Shown one piece after another: positions 55,190 through 64,000 of a stretch of 64,000 nt of DNA. Where the stretch lies: NCBI RefSeq assembly GCF_020510445.1, contig NZ_JAHBAG010000001.1, positions 3,014,501-3,078,500 on the forward strand, given 5' to 3'. The translations under genes were made by a program, and so were the position numbers. The notes beneath the pieces were generated by a model. That model saw nothing but the letters and a program-made list of their open reading frames with translations. It ran no database searches and had not been told where the DNA came from. The stretch is from Hydrogenophaga taeniospiralis. GTDB taxonomy: Bacteria; Pseudomonadota; Gammaproteobacteria; Burkholderiales; Burkholderiaceae_C. Positions within the stretch are counted from its first letter, which is position 1. Every line of letters begins with the position of its first letter.

Positions 55190-56055
55190 ACGCGGCGCGG
55201 CGGGCGAAACACCAGCACATTGCCCAGCATCACCAGCACCAGTCCGGCCAGGGCCGGCGCGGTCCACTGGTAGCCTTCCAGCCAGGCCGACACATTGAGC
55301 GCCACCACCGGGAACAGCACCGTGCTGTAGGCCGCGCGCTCGGGCCCGAGGCGCCCCACCAGCGTGAGGTAGGCGGTGAAGCCAATGACCGAGCCGGGAA
55401 TGGCCAGGTAGAGCAGGGCGCCGGTGTAGCGCCAGGTCGGCTCAAAGCTCAACGGCAGGCCGGCCAGCAGCGCGTAACCCAGCAGCACCAGCGTGCCCAC
55501 CAGCATGCCCCAGGCGTTGGTCTGTACGGGTTTGAGGCCCTGGCCCTGCAGCGCTGCCGACAGCAGGTTGCCGCAGGAAAAACACAGCGTGCCCGCCAAG
55601 GCCCAGGCCAACCCGGTGAGGCTGCCCGCACCGGCATGGCGGATTTCGGGCCAGAACAGCAGCACCAGCCCGGCCAGCCCGAGCGCACCGCCGGCCAGTA
55701 CCTGGGGCGCGAGCCGGCGGCCATGGATCAGGCGCGCGAGCAGGGCGTTCCACAGGGTGGCGCTGGAAAACACCACCGCCACCAGGCCGCTGGCCAGGGT
55801 CTGGCTGGCCTGCAGGAAACACACGAAGTTCAGGCAGAACAGGCACAGGCCCTGACCCAGCACCCACCACGCGGCCTGCCCGCGCGGGCGCACCAGCTGC
55901 CGCCGCCAGGCCAGCCAGCCAAACAGCAGCAGGGCCGCCAGCCCGAAGCGGTAGGCGATCGACAAGGCGATGGGCACGGAGCCCAGTTGCCACTTCAGGG
56001 CGATCCAGGTGGTGCCCCAGATCAGCACCACACTGGCGTACAGAACAGCATTCAC
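55147..56055 (-). CDS. EamA/DMT family transporter
   Basis: A 302-residue inner-membrane transporter with ten hydrophobic helices in two EamA repeats (VLYASVVLIWGTTWIALKWQ in the first, GSLTGLAWALAGTLCFSCGN in the second). Members export metabolites or amino acids; the substrate is unknown. I use GTG at 56055 because GGAG lies eight bases upstream on the minus strand; an ATG at 56085 would add ten residues. It is divergent from the AraC regulator at 56176 with 120 bases between the two, a usual regulator-target layout. Confidence 0.88.
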   Translation of the reverse strand: MNAVLYASVVLIWGTTWIALKWQLGSVPIALSIAYRFGLAALLLFGWLAWRRQLVRPRGQAAWWVLGQGLCLFCLNFVCFLQASQTLASGLVAVVFSSATLWNALLARLIHGRRLAPQVLAGGALGLAGLVLLFWPEIRHAGAGSLTGLAWALAGTLCFSCGNLLSAALQGQGLKPVQTNAWGMLVGTLVLLGYALLAGLPLSFEPTWRYTGALLYLAIPGSVIGFTAYLTLVGRLGPERAAYSTVLFPVVALNVSAWLEGYQWTAPALAGLVLVMLGNVLVFRPPRRVQPAAAVAVAGSRQ

Positions 56056-56175
56056 GGTGTTTTCTCCAACAGATGCCCCGAGCATCGGGCCTGCGCAGCG
56101 TGGCCGGTTGCAGATTCCTGCGGTTTTGTGGCCCCGCCCGGCGCCGGCAGGCAGCCGCCTCGCTACGATGCGCAG

Positions 56176-57099
56176 GTGACCACCGCCATCCCCGCCGCTT
56201 CCGCGCGCCCGCCCACCACCCGACCCCCTGGGGTGTTCGAGGTGTTGAGCCGATCGCGCGCGCGGCTGGAACGATCCGTCCTGCTGGGCGATGCCCTGCT
56301 GCTGGCCCAGTGGCACAACGCGCTGGACCGCCCGAGCTACCAGCGGCCCGGGCACCACACGCTGTCGGTCTACCTCGAAGGCGGGCAGGGCACACGGCTG
56401 GTGGGCCGCGCGGGGGAGCCCGGCGCGCCCGGCCTGCACTGCGTGCTGCCGGCCGAACACGAGTCGCACTGGCAGGTGGAGCAACCGTTCCGTTTTCTGC
56501 ACCTGTACCTGTCGGAGCAGGCCTGGGCCGACCGCGTGGTGCGCCTGCTCGACGCCGAGCCACGCGCCCACACCCTGGAGCCCTGCATCTTCGGCTCGGA
56601 CCCGGCCCTGGCGGGCTGGGCGCAGGCGGTGGCCGGGCTGGACTGGAACGACGCATCGGCCCGTCTGCGCGCCAACGCCTGGAGCCAGCAGGCGCTGGAC
56701 CGCCTGGTGCTGCGCGCCGCCCGGCCACGCGCCCGCGCCGCGGCCCAGCGGCCGCTGGGTGGGCTGTCCACGGCGGTGCGCCGCCGGGTGCTGGAGCACA
56801 TCGACGCGCACCTGGACGGCGCCCAGGACGCGCTCACGCTGGGTCGCCTGGCCGCGCTGGCCCATTTGTCCGAGTTCCACTTCGCGCGCATGTTTCGCGT
56901 CTCCATGGGCTGCAGCGTGCTGGGCTGGATCATCCAGCGCCGCATGGCCCGCGCCCAGGCCCTGCTGGCGGCCGGGCGGCTGCCGCTGGCGCAGGTGGCG
57001 ATGGACTGCGGGCTGGGCAGCGCCAGCCACCTGAACCAGCTGTTCCGGCAGCGGCTGGGCGTCACGCCGCTGCAGTACCGGCGGTTCGCCGCGACCTGA
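56176..57099 (+). CDS. AraC family transcriptional regulator
   Basis: A 307-residue AraC regulator: an N-terminal ligand-sensing region (QPFRFLHLYLSEQAWADRVV) and a C-terminal double helix-turn-helix DNA-binding domain (LAALAHLSEFHFARMFRVSM, then LAQVAMDCGLGSASHLNQLF followed by RQRLGVTPLQYRR). The GTG start at 56176 is a best guess, since the open frame continues far upstream without support. Divergent from the EamA transporter, it probably controls that gene. Confidence 0.85.
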   Translation: MTTAIPAASARPPTTRPPGVFEVLSRSRARLERSVLLGDALLLAQWHNALDRPSYQRPGHHTLSVYLEGGQGTRLVGRAGEPGAPGLHCVLPAEHESHWQVEQPFRFLHLYLSEQAWADRVVRLLDAEPRAHTLEPCIFGSDPALAGWAQAVAGLDWNDASARLRANAWSQQALDRLVLRAARPRARAAAQRPLGGLSTAVRRRVLEHIDAHLDGAQDALTLGRLAALAHLSEFHFARMFRVSMGCSVLGWIIQRRMARAQALLAAGRLPLAQVAMDCGLGSASHLNQLFRQRLGVTPLQYRRFAAT

Positions 57100-57147
57100 T
57101 CTGGATCAAACCCGCGCTGCGGGCGGATACTGCGTGGAGGTATCCGC

Positions 57148-57175
57148 CTTGAAATGCCGGGGACCAGCTCCACAT
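57148..57175 (+). promoter_or_regulatory. sigma-32-like heat-shock promoter of clpB
   Basis: CTTGAAA (57148-57154), a perfect sigma-32 -35 element, followed after 13 bases by CTCCACAT (57168-57175), a partial match to the CCCCATNT -10 element. It lies 36 bases upstream of the clpB start, as expected for a heat-shock gene. Confidence 0.65.
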
Positions 57176-57210
57176 GTCGGGCAATACCATTCATTCGGGA
57201 GTGCCCATTC

Positions 57211-59829
<2,619 letters not shown>

Positions 59830-59850
59830 GCCTTCCCGCAGAGGGGTTCA

Positions 59851-59882
59851 GGCCCGGTGCCGTCTTGGCGCCGGGCCTTTTT
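59851..59882 (+). terminator. terminator after clpB
   Basis: Stem GGCCCGGTGCC / GGCGCCGGGCC (59851-59861 and 59867-59877, one G-U pair), loop GTCTT, then five Ts, 22 bases past the clpB stop. Confidence 0.9.
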
Positions 59883-59883
59883 C

Positions 59884-60003
59884 ATGCGCGCTGCGCCGCC
59901 ACGCATGGCCGCGATCAGCTGGGCCGGGTCCAGACTGACACCGGCCTGGGGCACCACCACGGCCACCACGCCTTCGCCAAAGTCCGGATCGGGCGCGTGC
60001 TCT
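59884..60003 (-). pseudogene. remnant of an acyl-CoA (malonyl-CoA) synthetase gene
   Basis: On the minus strand a stretch of about 40 codons reads PDPDFGEGVVAVVVPQAGVS followed by LDPAQLIAAMRGGAARMKKA, which matches the C-terminal domain of adenylate-forming acyl-CoA synthetases, especially malonyl-CoA synthetase (usual wording: HPDFGEGV.AVVV, then LIAALKGRLANFKVPK). Neither the N-terminal part nor the terminal catalytic lysine segment is present, so this is a gene fragment left between clpB and the dehydrogenase. The frame stays open further into the dehydrogenase gene only as antisense. Confidence 0.55.
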
Positions 60004-60038
60004 ACACAGCGGCGGTGACCGGGCCTATCATCGAATCC

Positions 60039-61469
60039 ATGACCCAGATTCCGCCCACCCTTCCCTTGCAGGCCCTGTTCGAAGCGCAGCGCAGCGCCAG
60101 CCGCGCGCAGATCGACGTGCCGCTGGCGCTGCGGCGCGAGCGCCTCGGGCGGCTGCACGACCTGATCGAAACCCATGCACCAGCGCTGTGCGAGGCGGTG
60201 CAAGCCGACTTCAGCGTGCGCTCGGCCCAGCTCACCGAAGTGGCCGACCTGTTCGTGCTGCGCGCCACCATCGGCCAGCTGCGCAAGCAACTGCCCAGGT
60301 GGATGAAGCCGCAACGCGTGGCCACGCCCCTGTACCTGCTGCCTGCGCGCGCCCACATCCAGCGCCAGCCGCTGGGCGTGGTGGGTGTCATCGGCCCATG
60401 GAACTACCCGTTGCAGCTCACTTTCGGCCCGGCCGCCACCGCGCTGGCCGCGGGCAACCGCGTGATGCTCAAGCCCAGCGAACTCACGCCGCACACCTCG
60501 GCGCTGATGGCCACGCTGGTGCAGCAGACCTTCTCGGCCGACGAGTTCTGCGTGGTGCTCGGCGGCGCCGATGTGGCGCACGATTTCGCCAGCCTGCCGT
60601 TTGACCACCTGTTCTTCACCGGCTCCACCGGTGTAGGCCGCAAGGTGGCCGCCGCAGCCGCCGCCAATCTCACGCCGACCACGCTGGAGCTGGGTGGCAA
60701 GTCTCCTTGCGTGGTCGACGCATCGTGCGATCTGTCCGACGCGGCGCTCAAGATTGCCCACGGCAAGCTGCTCAACGCCGGGCAGACCTGCGTCGCGCCC
60801 GACTACGTGCTGCTCCCGCGCGGCCATGAAGCCGCGTTCGAACAGGCCTACACGGCGGCCGTGGCACGTCTTTTCCCCCGCATCGTGGGCAACCCCGACT
60901 ACGCGGCCATCCTCAGCGACCGCCACCACGCCCGTCTGGGCGCGTTGCTCGACGAAGCGCGCGGCCAGGGTGCCCGCGTGGTGGATGTGGCCCCCCAGGG
61001 CGCGGCTCCCGGCCAGACCCCGTACACGCGCCAGATGAACCCGACGCTGGTCTTCGACGCGGCGCCCGGGTTGCGGCTGATGGACGAGGAAATCTTCGGC
61101 CCGGTGCTGCCCGTGCTGCCCTACGACACGCTGGACCAGGCCATGGCCTTCATCAACCAGCGACCCCGCCCGCTGGCGCTGTACTGGTTCGGCTCCGACA
61201 CCGCGTCGCGCGATCGCCTGCTGCACGGCACGGTCAGCGGCGGCGTCACGGTGAACGACACGCTCATGCACCTGGCCCACGAGGGCCTGCCCTTTGGCGG
61301 CGTGGGCGAGAGCGGCTGGGGGGCTTACCACGGCGAGAGCGGCTTCCTGCGCTTCACCCAGCAAAAGCCGGTGCTGGTGCAGTCGCGCTGGGCCATGGGC
61401 CAGCTGTTCTATCCGCCGTACGGGCCGCGTTTCGATCGGGTGATGGGCTTGCTCAAGCGCTGGCTTTGA
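60039..61469 (+). CDS. coniferyl-aldehyde-dehydrogenase-type aldehyde dehydrogenase
   Basis: A 476-residue NAD(P)-dependent aldehyde dehydrogenase of the CalB/fatty aldehyde (class 3-like) group. Cofactor site GVVGVIGPWNYPLQLTFGPA, general base Glu217 in TTLELGGKSP, nucleophile Cys251 in NAGQTCVAPDY, and EEIFGPVLPVLPYD, with the short C-terminal membrane-like tail FDRVMGLLKRWL. CalB oxidises coniferyl aldehyde to ferulate; long-chain aldehydes are also possible. The ATG at 60039 fits the family start. It stands alone. Confidence 0.9.
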   Translation: MTQIPPTLPLQALFEAQRSASRAQIDVPLALRRERLGRLHDLIETHAPALCEAVQADFSVRSAQLTEVADLFVLRATIGQLRKQLPRWMKPQRVATPLYLLPARAHIQRQPLGVVGVIGPWNYPLQLTFGPAATALAAGNRVMLKPSELTPHTSALMATLVQQTFSADEFCVVLGGADVAHDFASLPFDHLFFTGSTGVGRKVAAAAAANLTPTTLELGGKSPCVVDASCDLSDAALKIAHGKLLNAGQTCVAPDYVLLPRGHEAAFEQAYTAAVARLFPRIVGNPDYAAILSDRHHARLGALLDEARGQGARVVDVAPQGAAPGQTPYTRQMNPTLVFDAAPGLRLMDEEIFGPVLPVLPYDTLDQAMAFINQRPRPLALYWFGSDTASRDRLLHGTVSGGVTVNDTLMHLAHEGLPFGGVGESGWGAYHGESGFLRFTQQKPVLVQSRWAMGQLFYPPYGPRFDRVMGLLKRWL

Positions 61470-61521
61470 GGCTCGGGCGAGCGCAGTTGGTGGTTGCGCA
61501 CGCGCGCAATCACCGGTGGGG

Positions 61522-61773
61522 TCAGGCGTTGGTGCTCGCGCCTTCGTCGGGATCGCCGTTCACCGGCAGCGCCGTTTGTTGAAGATAGCCCTGCCTGAGC
61601 AGGGTGTGCATCAGTCCGGTCACGTCGTCGCCCAGCAGCAGCGAGAGTTCGCGGTCGCTGCGCCGCCCATTGACCATCAACAACAGCGAGTGGACCGGTT
61701 TGCCCACCAGATCGGGACGTGCCAAGGCCTCCCAGGCCTTCACCGTCTTGGCGCAACGCATGATCGTTTGCAT
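61522..61773 (-). CDS. small uncharacterised protein, winged-helix-like
   Basis: An 83-residue protein (from ATG 61773; an ATG at 61797 would add eight residues). The core GKPVHSLLLMVNGRRSDREL followed by SLLLGDDVTGLMHTLLRQGY looks like a small winged-helix fold: helix, turn, helix ending LRQGYLQ. No catalytic residues are evident. It is divergent from the DUF1631 gene with a palindrome in the shared upstream region. Function unknown. Confidence 0.6.
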   Translation of the reverse strand: MQTIMRCAKTVKAWEALARPDLVGKPVHSLLLMVNGRRSDRELSLLLGDDVTGLMHTLLRQGYLQQTALPVNGDPDEGASTNA

Positions 61774-61823
61774 GTTCCGTTTACCCCCTGATTCCATGGC
61801 CGGATTCTGACCTCTGGGCCACC

Positions 61824-61857
61824 ATGTTGACTGTCAGGTATGACAGGGTGTTGACAG
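61824..61857. promoter_or_regulatory. palindrome and TGACAG repeats in a divergent upstream region
   Basis: CTGTCA-GGTA-TGACAG (61831-61846) is a perfect dyad, and GTTGAC occurs on both flanks (61827 and 61850). The element lies between the divergent genes starting at 61773 and 62063 and may be an operator; the cognate regulator is unknown. The rest of 61774-62062 shows no gene. Confidence 0.35.
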
Positions 61858-62062
61858 CTTGGCCCGACGGGTGCGCGCGGGTCCTGCTGTACATCCCGCC
61901 CAACACCATGAGGTCTTTCTTATGACTGCCTGAGCGGCAGAAGGGGGTCGCGGCGTGATTTTTTTGGCACGGTCACGTCGGTGGGCCGTCCGGCAGGTAT
62001 AACTGCGGTTTGATTCACCGGTTTGATTTATCCAGGCCCCACAGGCCCTCGCACAGAGAGAC

Positions 62063-64000
62063 ATGAAGGTGCACTCCCCATTGTTGCAGCAGTGTTTTGC
62101 TGAAGTGCTCGCAGAAGCGCCCAAACTGGTGGGACGCTGCGTGGATGCTGCTGTGATTGGGCTGCAGGAGGCCGAGAAACAGGGGCGCGAGGTCGCGCAG
62201 CGCGACCGCCTGGCCACCGCCTGGTGGCACCTGCAGCAACTCAAACCCCTCTGGGTGAGAACCTACCCCGAAGCCTTGCGCAAGGCGCTTCAGGGCGAGG
62301 ACTTCGATGCCTCGCTCTCGCGGCCCATGCCGCTGTCGGAGTCGACCTATCTCTCGCTCGTTGAAGACGAGGCGGTCACCGAGTCGATGGAATCCACCCG
62401 CCTGGTACAGTCCGTGCAGCCCCTGGTGGAGCAGGAGCTGTCGGTGCTGGATGCCCTGATGAGCTCGCTGCTCGGGCTGGACCAGATCCGCGCCGAGATG
62501 AACCCGCTGCGCCCCGAAGTCTTCGTGCGTGTGCTGCGCGACGTGTTCAGCGCAAACGAGACCGACGTTGACATCCGCACCCTGTGGCTGCGGCACTGTG
62601 GCCGGCCGTTGGGCGGCGAGCTCAAGACCCTCTATGGGCGCCTGGTCCAGCTGCTGCAGCGCGCCCAGGTGCGCGAGGCGGGCTACCGCGTCCGGTTGAC
62701 CGCGCAGAGCCCGTCAGGCCGGACCGGGGGAACCACGGCGCCGGGCGCTCTGCGGGGGGCCGATGGCCGTGGCGTGCCCGACACCGGTTTCGATGCACTG
62801 CCCGAAGACGGTTCGGGCCATGGCCTGCCGTCCATGCCGCAGCTCGGGCGCATCCGGCCCCGTTTCGAAACGCAGCTGTACCAGGACTTCTTCCAGCGGG
62901 AAGACAGCCGCTACGAACAACCGCTGGAGCCGTCTTATTACCGGCAGGTGAACCGCGAGATCGCGGCCATGGAGCAGGCCGCTGTCGATGATCACGTCGA
63001 CGAATCCAGGGTGCAGGAGAACCGCACCCAGTACCGCGACCTGCCCGTGGTGGACCGGCCCGCGCGCGAAGTCGACATCTCGACCCAGCTCAGCCAGCGC
63101 GACTGGGGCGACTACGCCACCGCCCATCAGCGCTCGCGCGTGCTCATGGAGCTCAAGCAGAAGGCCCGGCGCGTGGCGCAGGCGGTCGGTCTGGATGTGG
63201 TGCGCACGCTGGTCAACCAGGTGGCCCAGGACCCGCAGTTGTTGGCGCCGGTGCGCGAAGCGGTGGTGGCGCTGGAGCCGGCGCTGCTGCGCATGGCCAT
63301 GGCCAACCCGCGTTTTTTCCGGGAAGACGTCCACCCGGCGCGCCGCCTGGTCGAGAGCGTGGCGCAGCGCAGCTTCAAATACAACGACGAATTTGCCAGC
63401 GAGTTCGAGAGCTTCTTCCTGCCGGTGCAGCAGGCGTTCAACGGGCTCAATGCCTCGAAGACCGAAGATCCGGAGGTTTTCGCAGGCGTCCTGGCCGGTC
63501 TTCAGCAGCGCTGGGACGAGCAGGACCAGGAGGCGCTCAAGCAGCAGGACGATGGCCTGCAGCACATCCGCCACGCCGAAGAGCGCCAGGCCCTGGCCGA
63601 TCAGGTGGCCTGGGAGCTGAGCCAGCGGCCGGACGTGGACCACGCACCTGGCGTGATTCTCGACTTTCTCTATGGCCCCTGGGCGCTGGTGATCGCCTCT
63701 GCCCAACTGGCCGACCGGGAGGGCAAGACCGACCCGGGGGGCTACCGAAAGGCTGTCTCCAACCTGCTGTGGAGCGTGCGCAAGGAAGTGACGCTCAAGC
63801 GCCCGGCCCAGCTGTTCCAGATCATCCCCAGTCTGTTGAACACGCTGCATTCGGGCCTGGACATGCTGGGCAAGACCCGCGAAGAAACCAAGCCCTTCTT
63901 CGACGCCCTGATGCGCCTGCACGAGCCCGTGTTGAGCCTGCGGCGCGCGTGCATCCGCGGTGACGCCAGTGCTTCCGCGCCGGCGCCGCTGGAAATCTCG
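62063..64000 (+). CDS. DUF1631 family protein, 3'-truncated by the window end
   Basis: The 5' 646 codons of a large protein of the DUF1631 family, found in gammaproteobacteria and betaproteobacteria. It opens MKVHSPLLQQCFAEVLAEAP; conserved pieces include LSVLDALMSSLLGLDQIRAE, RPEVFVRVLRDVFSANETDV, and later FLYGPWALVIASAQLADREG and AVSNLLWSV. Alpha-helical throughout, no membrane segment. Function unknown; some relatives lie in cyclic-di-GMP or purine-related contexts. The ATG at 62063 has AGAGAG upstream. The stop lies outside the window. Confidence 0.85.
   Translation, partial: MKVHSPLLQQCFAEVLAEAPKLVGRCVDAAVIGLQEAEKQGREVAQRDRLATAWWHLQQLKPLWVRTYPEALRKALQGEDFDASLSRPMPLSESTYLSLVEDEAVTESMESTRLVQSVQPLVEQELSVLDALMSSLLGLDQIRAEMNPLRPEVFVRVLRDVFSANETDVDIRTLWLRHCGRPLGGELKTLYGRLVQLLQRAQVREAGYRVRLTAQSPSGRTGGTTAPGALRGADGRGVPDTGFDALPEDGSGHGLPSMPQLGRIRPRFETQLYQDFFQREDSRYEQPLEPSYYRQVNREIAAMEQAAVDDHVDESRVQENRTQYRDLPVVDRPAREVDISTQLSQRDWGDYATAHQRSRVLMELKQKARRVAQAVGLDVVRTLVNQVAQDPQLLAPVREAVVALEPALLRMAMANPRFFREDVHPARRLVESVAQRSFKYNDEFASEFESFFLPVQQAFNGLNASKTEDPEVFAGVLAGLQQRWDEQDQEALKQQDDGLQHIRHAEERQALADQVAWELSQRPDVDHAPGVILDFLYGPWALVIASAQLADREGKTDPGGYRKAVSNLLWSVRKEVTLKRPAQLFQIIPSLLNTLHSGLDMLGKTREETKPFFDALMRLHEPVLSLRRACIRGDASASAPAPLEIS

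Noticed and set aside
59884..61364. Minus-strand 541-codon frame as an intact gene
   Set aside because: Only the part before the dehydrogenase gene shows protein-family similarity; the rest is antisense to the dehydrogenase.

Overview
The window reads as chromosomal DNA of a high-GC betaproteobacterium, most likely a Hydrogenophaga-like member of the Comamonadaceae (Burkholderiales). This is inferred from the overall GC richness, from gene orders typical of that order (rpsF-priB-rpsR-rplI-dnaB, alaA-type aminotransferase-hom-thrC-mobB-moeA-moaD-moaE, ppsR divergent from ppsA) and from the protein wording itself; no rRNA or tRNA gene is present to confirm it. Nothing looks like a prophage, insertion sequence, integron or CRISPR array.

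Layout. 1-4072: end of a PolB-type exonuclease gene, rlmD, a small lipoprotein, a Bax-inhibitor-1 family membrane protein and a GlcG/HbpS protein. 4329-11464: an iron and haem uptake block, all on the minus strand, made of two transcription units: a 26-residue membrane peptide, tonB, exbB, exbD, hemP; and DUF3649, PepSY membrane protein, DUF3325, TonB-dependent receptor. Each unit has a Fur-like palindrome in its promoter region. 11752-14115: ahpC and ahpF for peroxide defence. 14192-19852: a single 1886-residue protein that joins two lipase-like alpha/beta-hydrolase domains to a CHAT (caspase-like) protease domain; it stands alone between two terminators and is the most unusual gene here.

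20044-40015: a carbon-uptake and sensing region. It holds actP-DUF485 (minus strand), two DUF4212/sodium:solute symporter pairs, ppsR/ppsA for gluconeogenesis from C2/C3 acids, a CbrA-like symporter-histidine kinase with a single-domain response regulator, a degenerate kinase fused to a DnaQ-type exonuclease, and a cNMP/CBS/DUF294 nucleotidyltransferase-like protein. The common theme is probably acetate or short organic acid transport and its control.

40090-43310: ribosomal protein operon with priB and dnaB. 43396-47551: a VOC protein, an AraC-type regulator, PhoH/PIN ATPase, PrxQ peroxiredoxin and an Mth938-domain protein. 47710-54396: alanine-type aminotransferase, homoserine dehydrogenase, threonine synthase and molybdenum cofactor genes. 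54404-57099: GNAT acetyltransferase, EamA transporter and a divergent AraC regulator. 57148-59829: clpB behind a sigma-32-like promoter. 59880-61469: a remnant of an acyl-CoA synthetase gene and a coniferyl-aldehyde-type dehydrogenase. 61522-64000: a small unknown protein and the 5' part of a DUF1631 gene.

A dispersed intergenic repeat of about 80-88 bp occurs four times (4080, 12317, 34363, and inverted at 34504), always directly downstream of genes; the last two copies form a perfect 35-bp inverted repeat between convergent genes. All functional assignments come from reading protein motifs; no database search was run.
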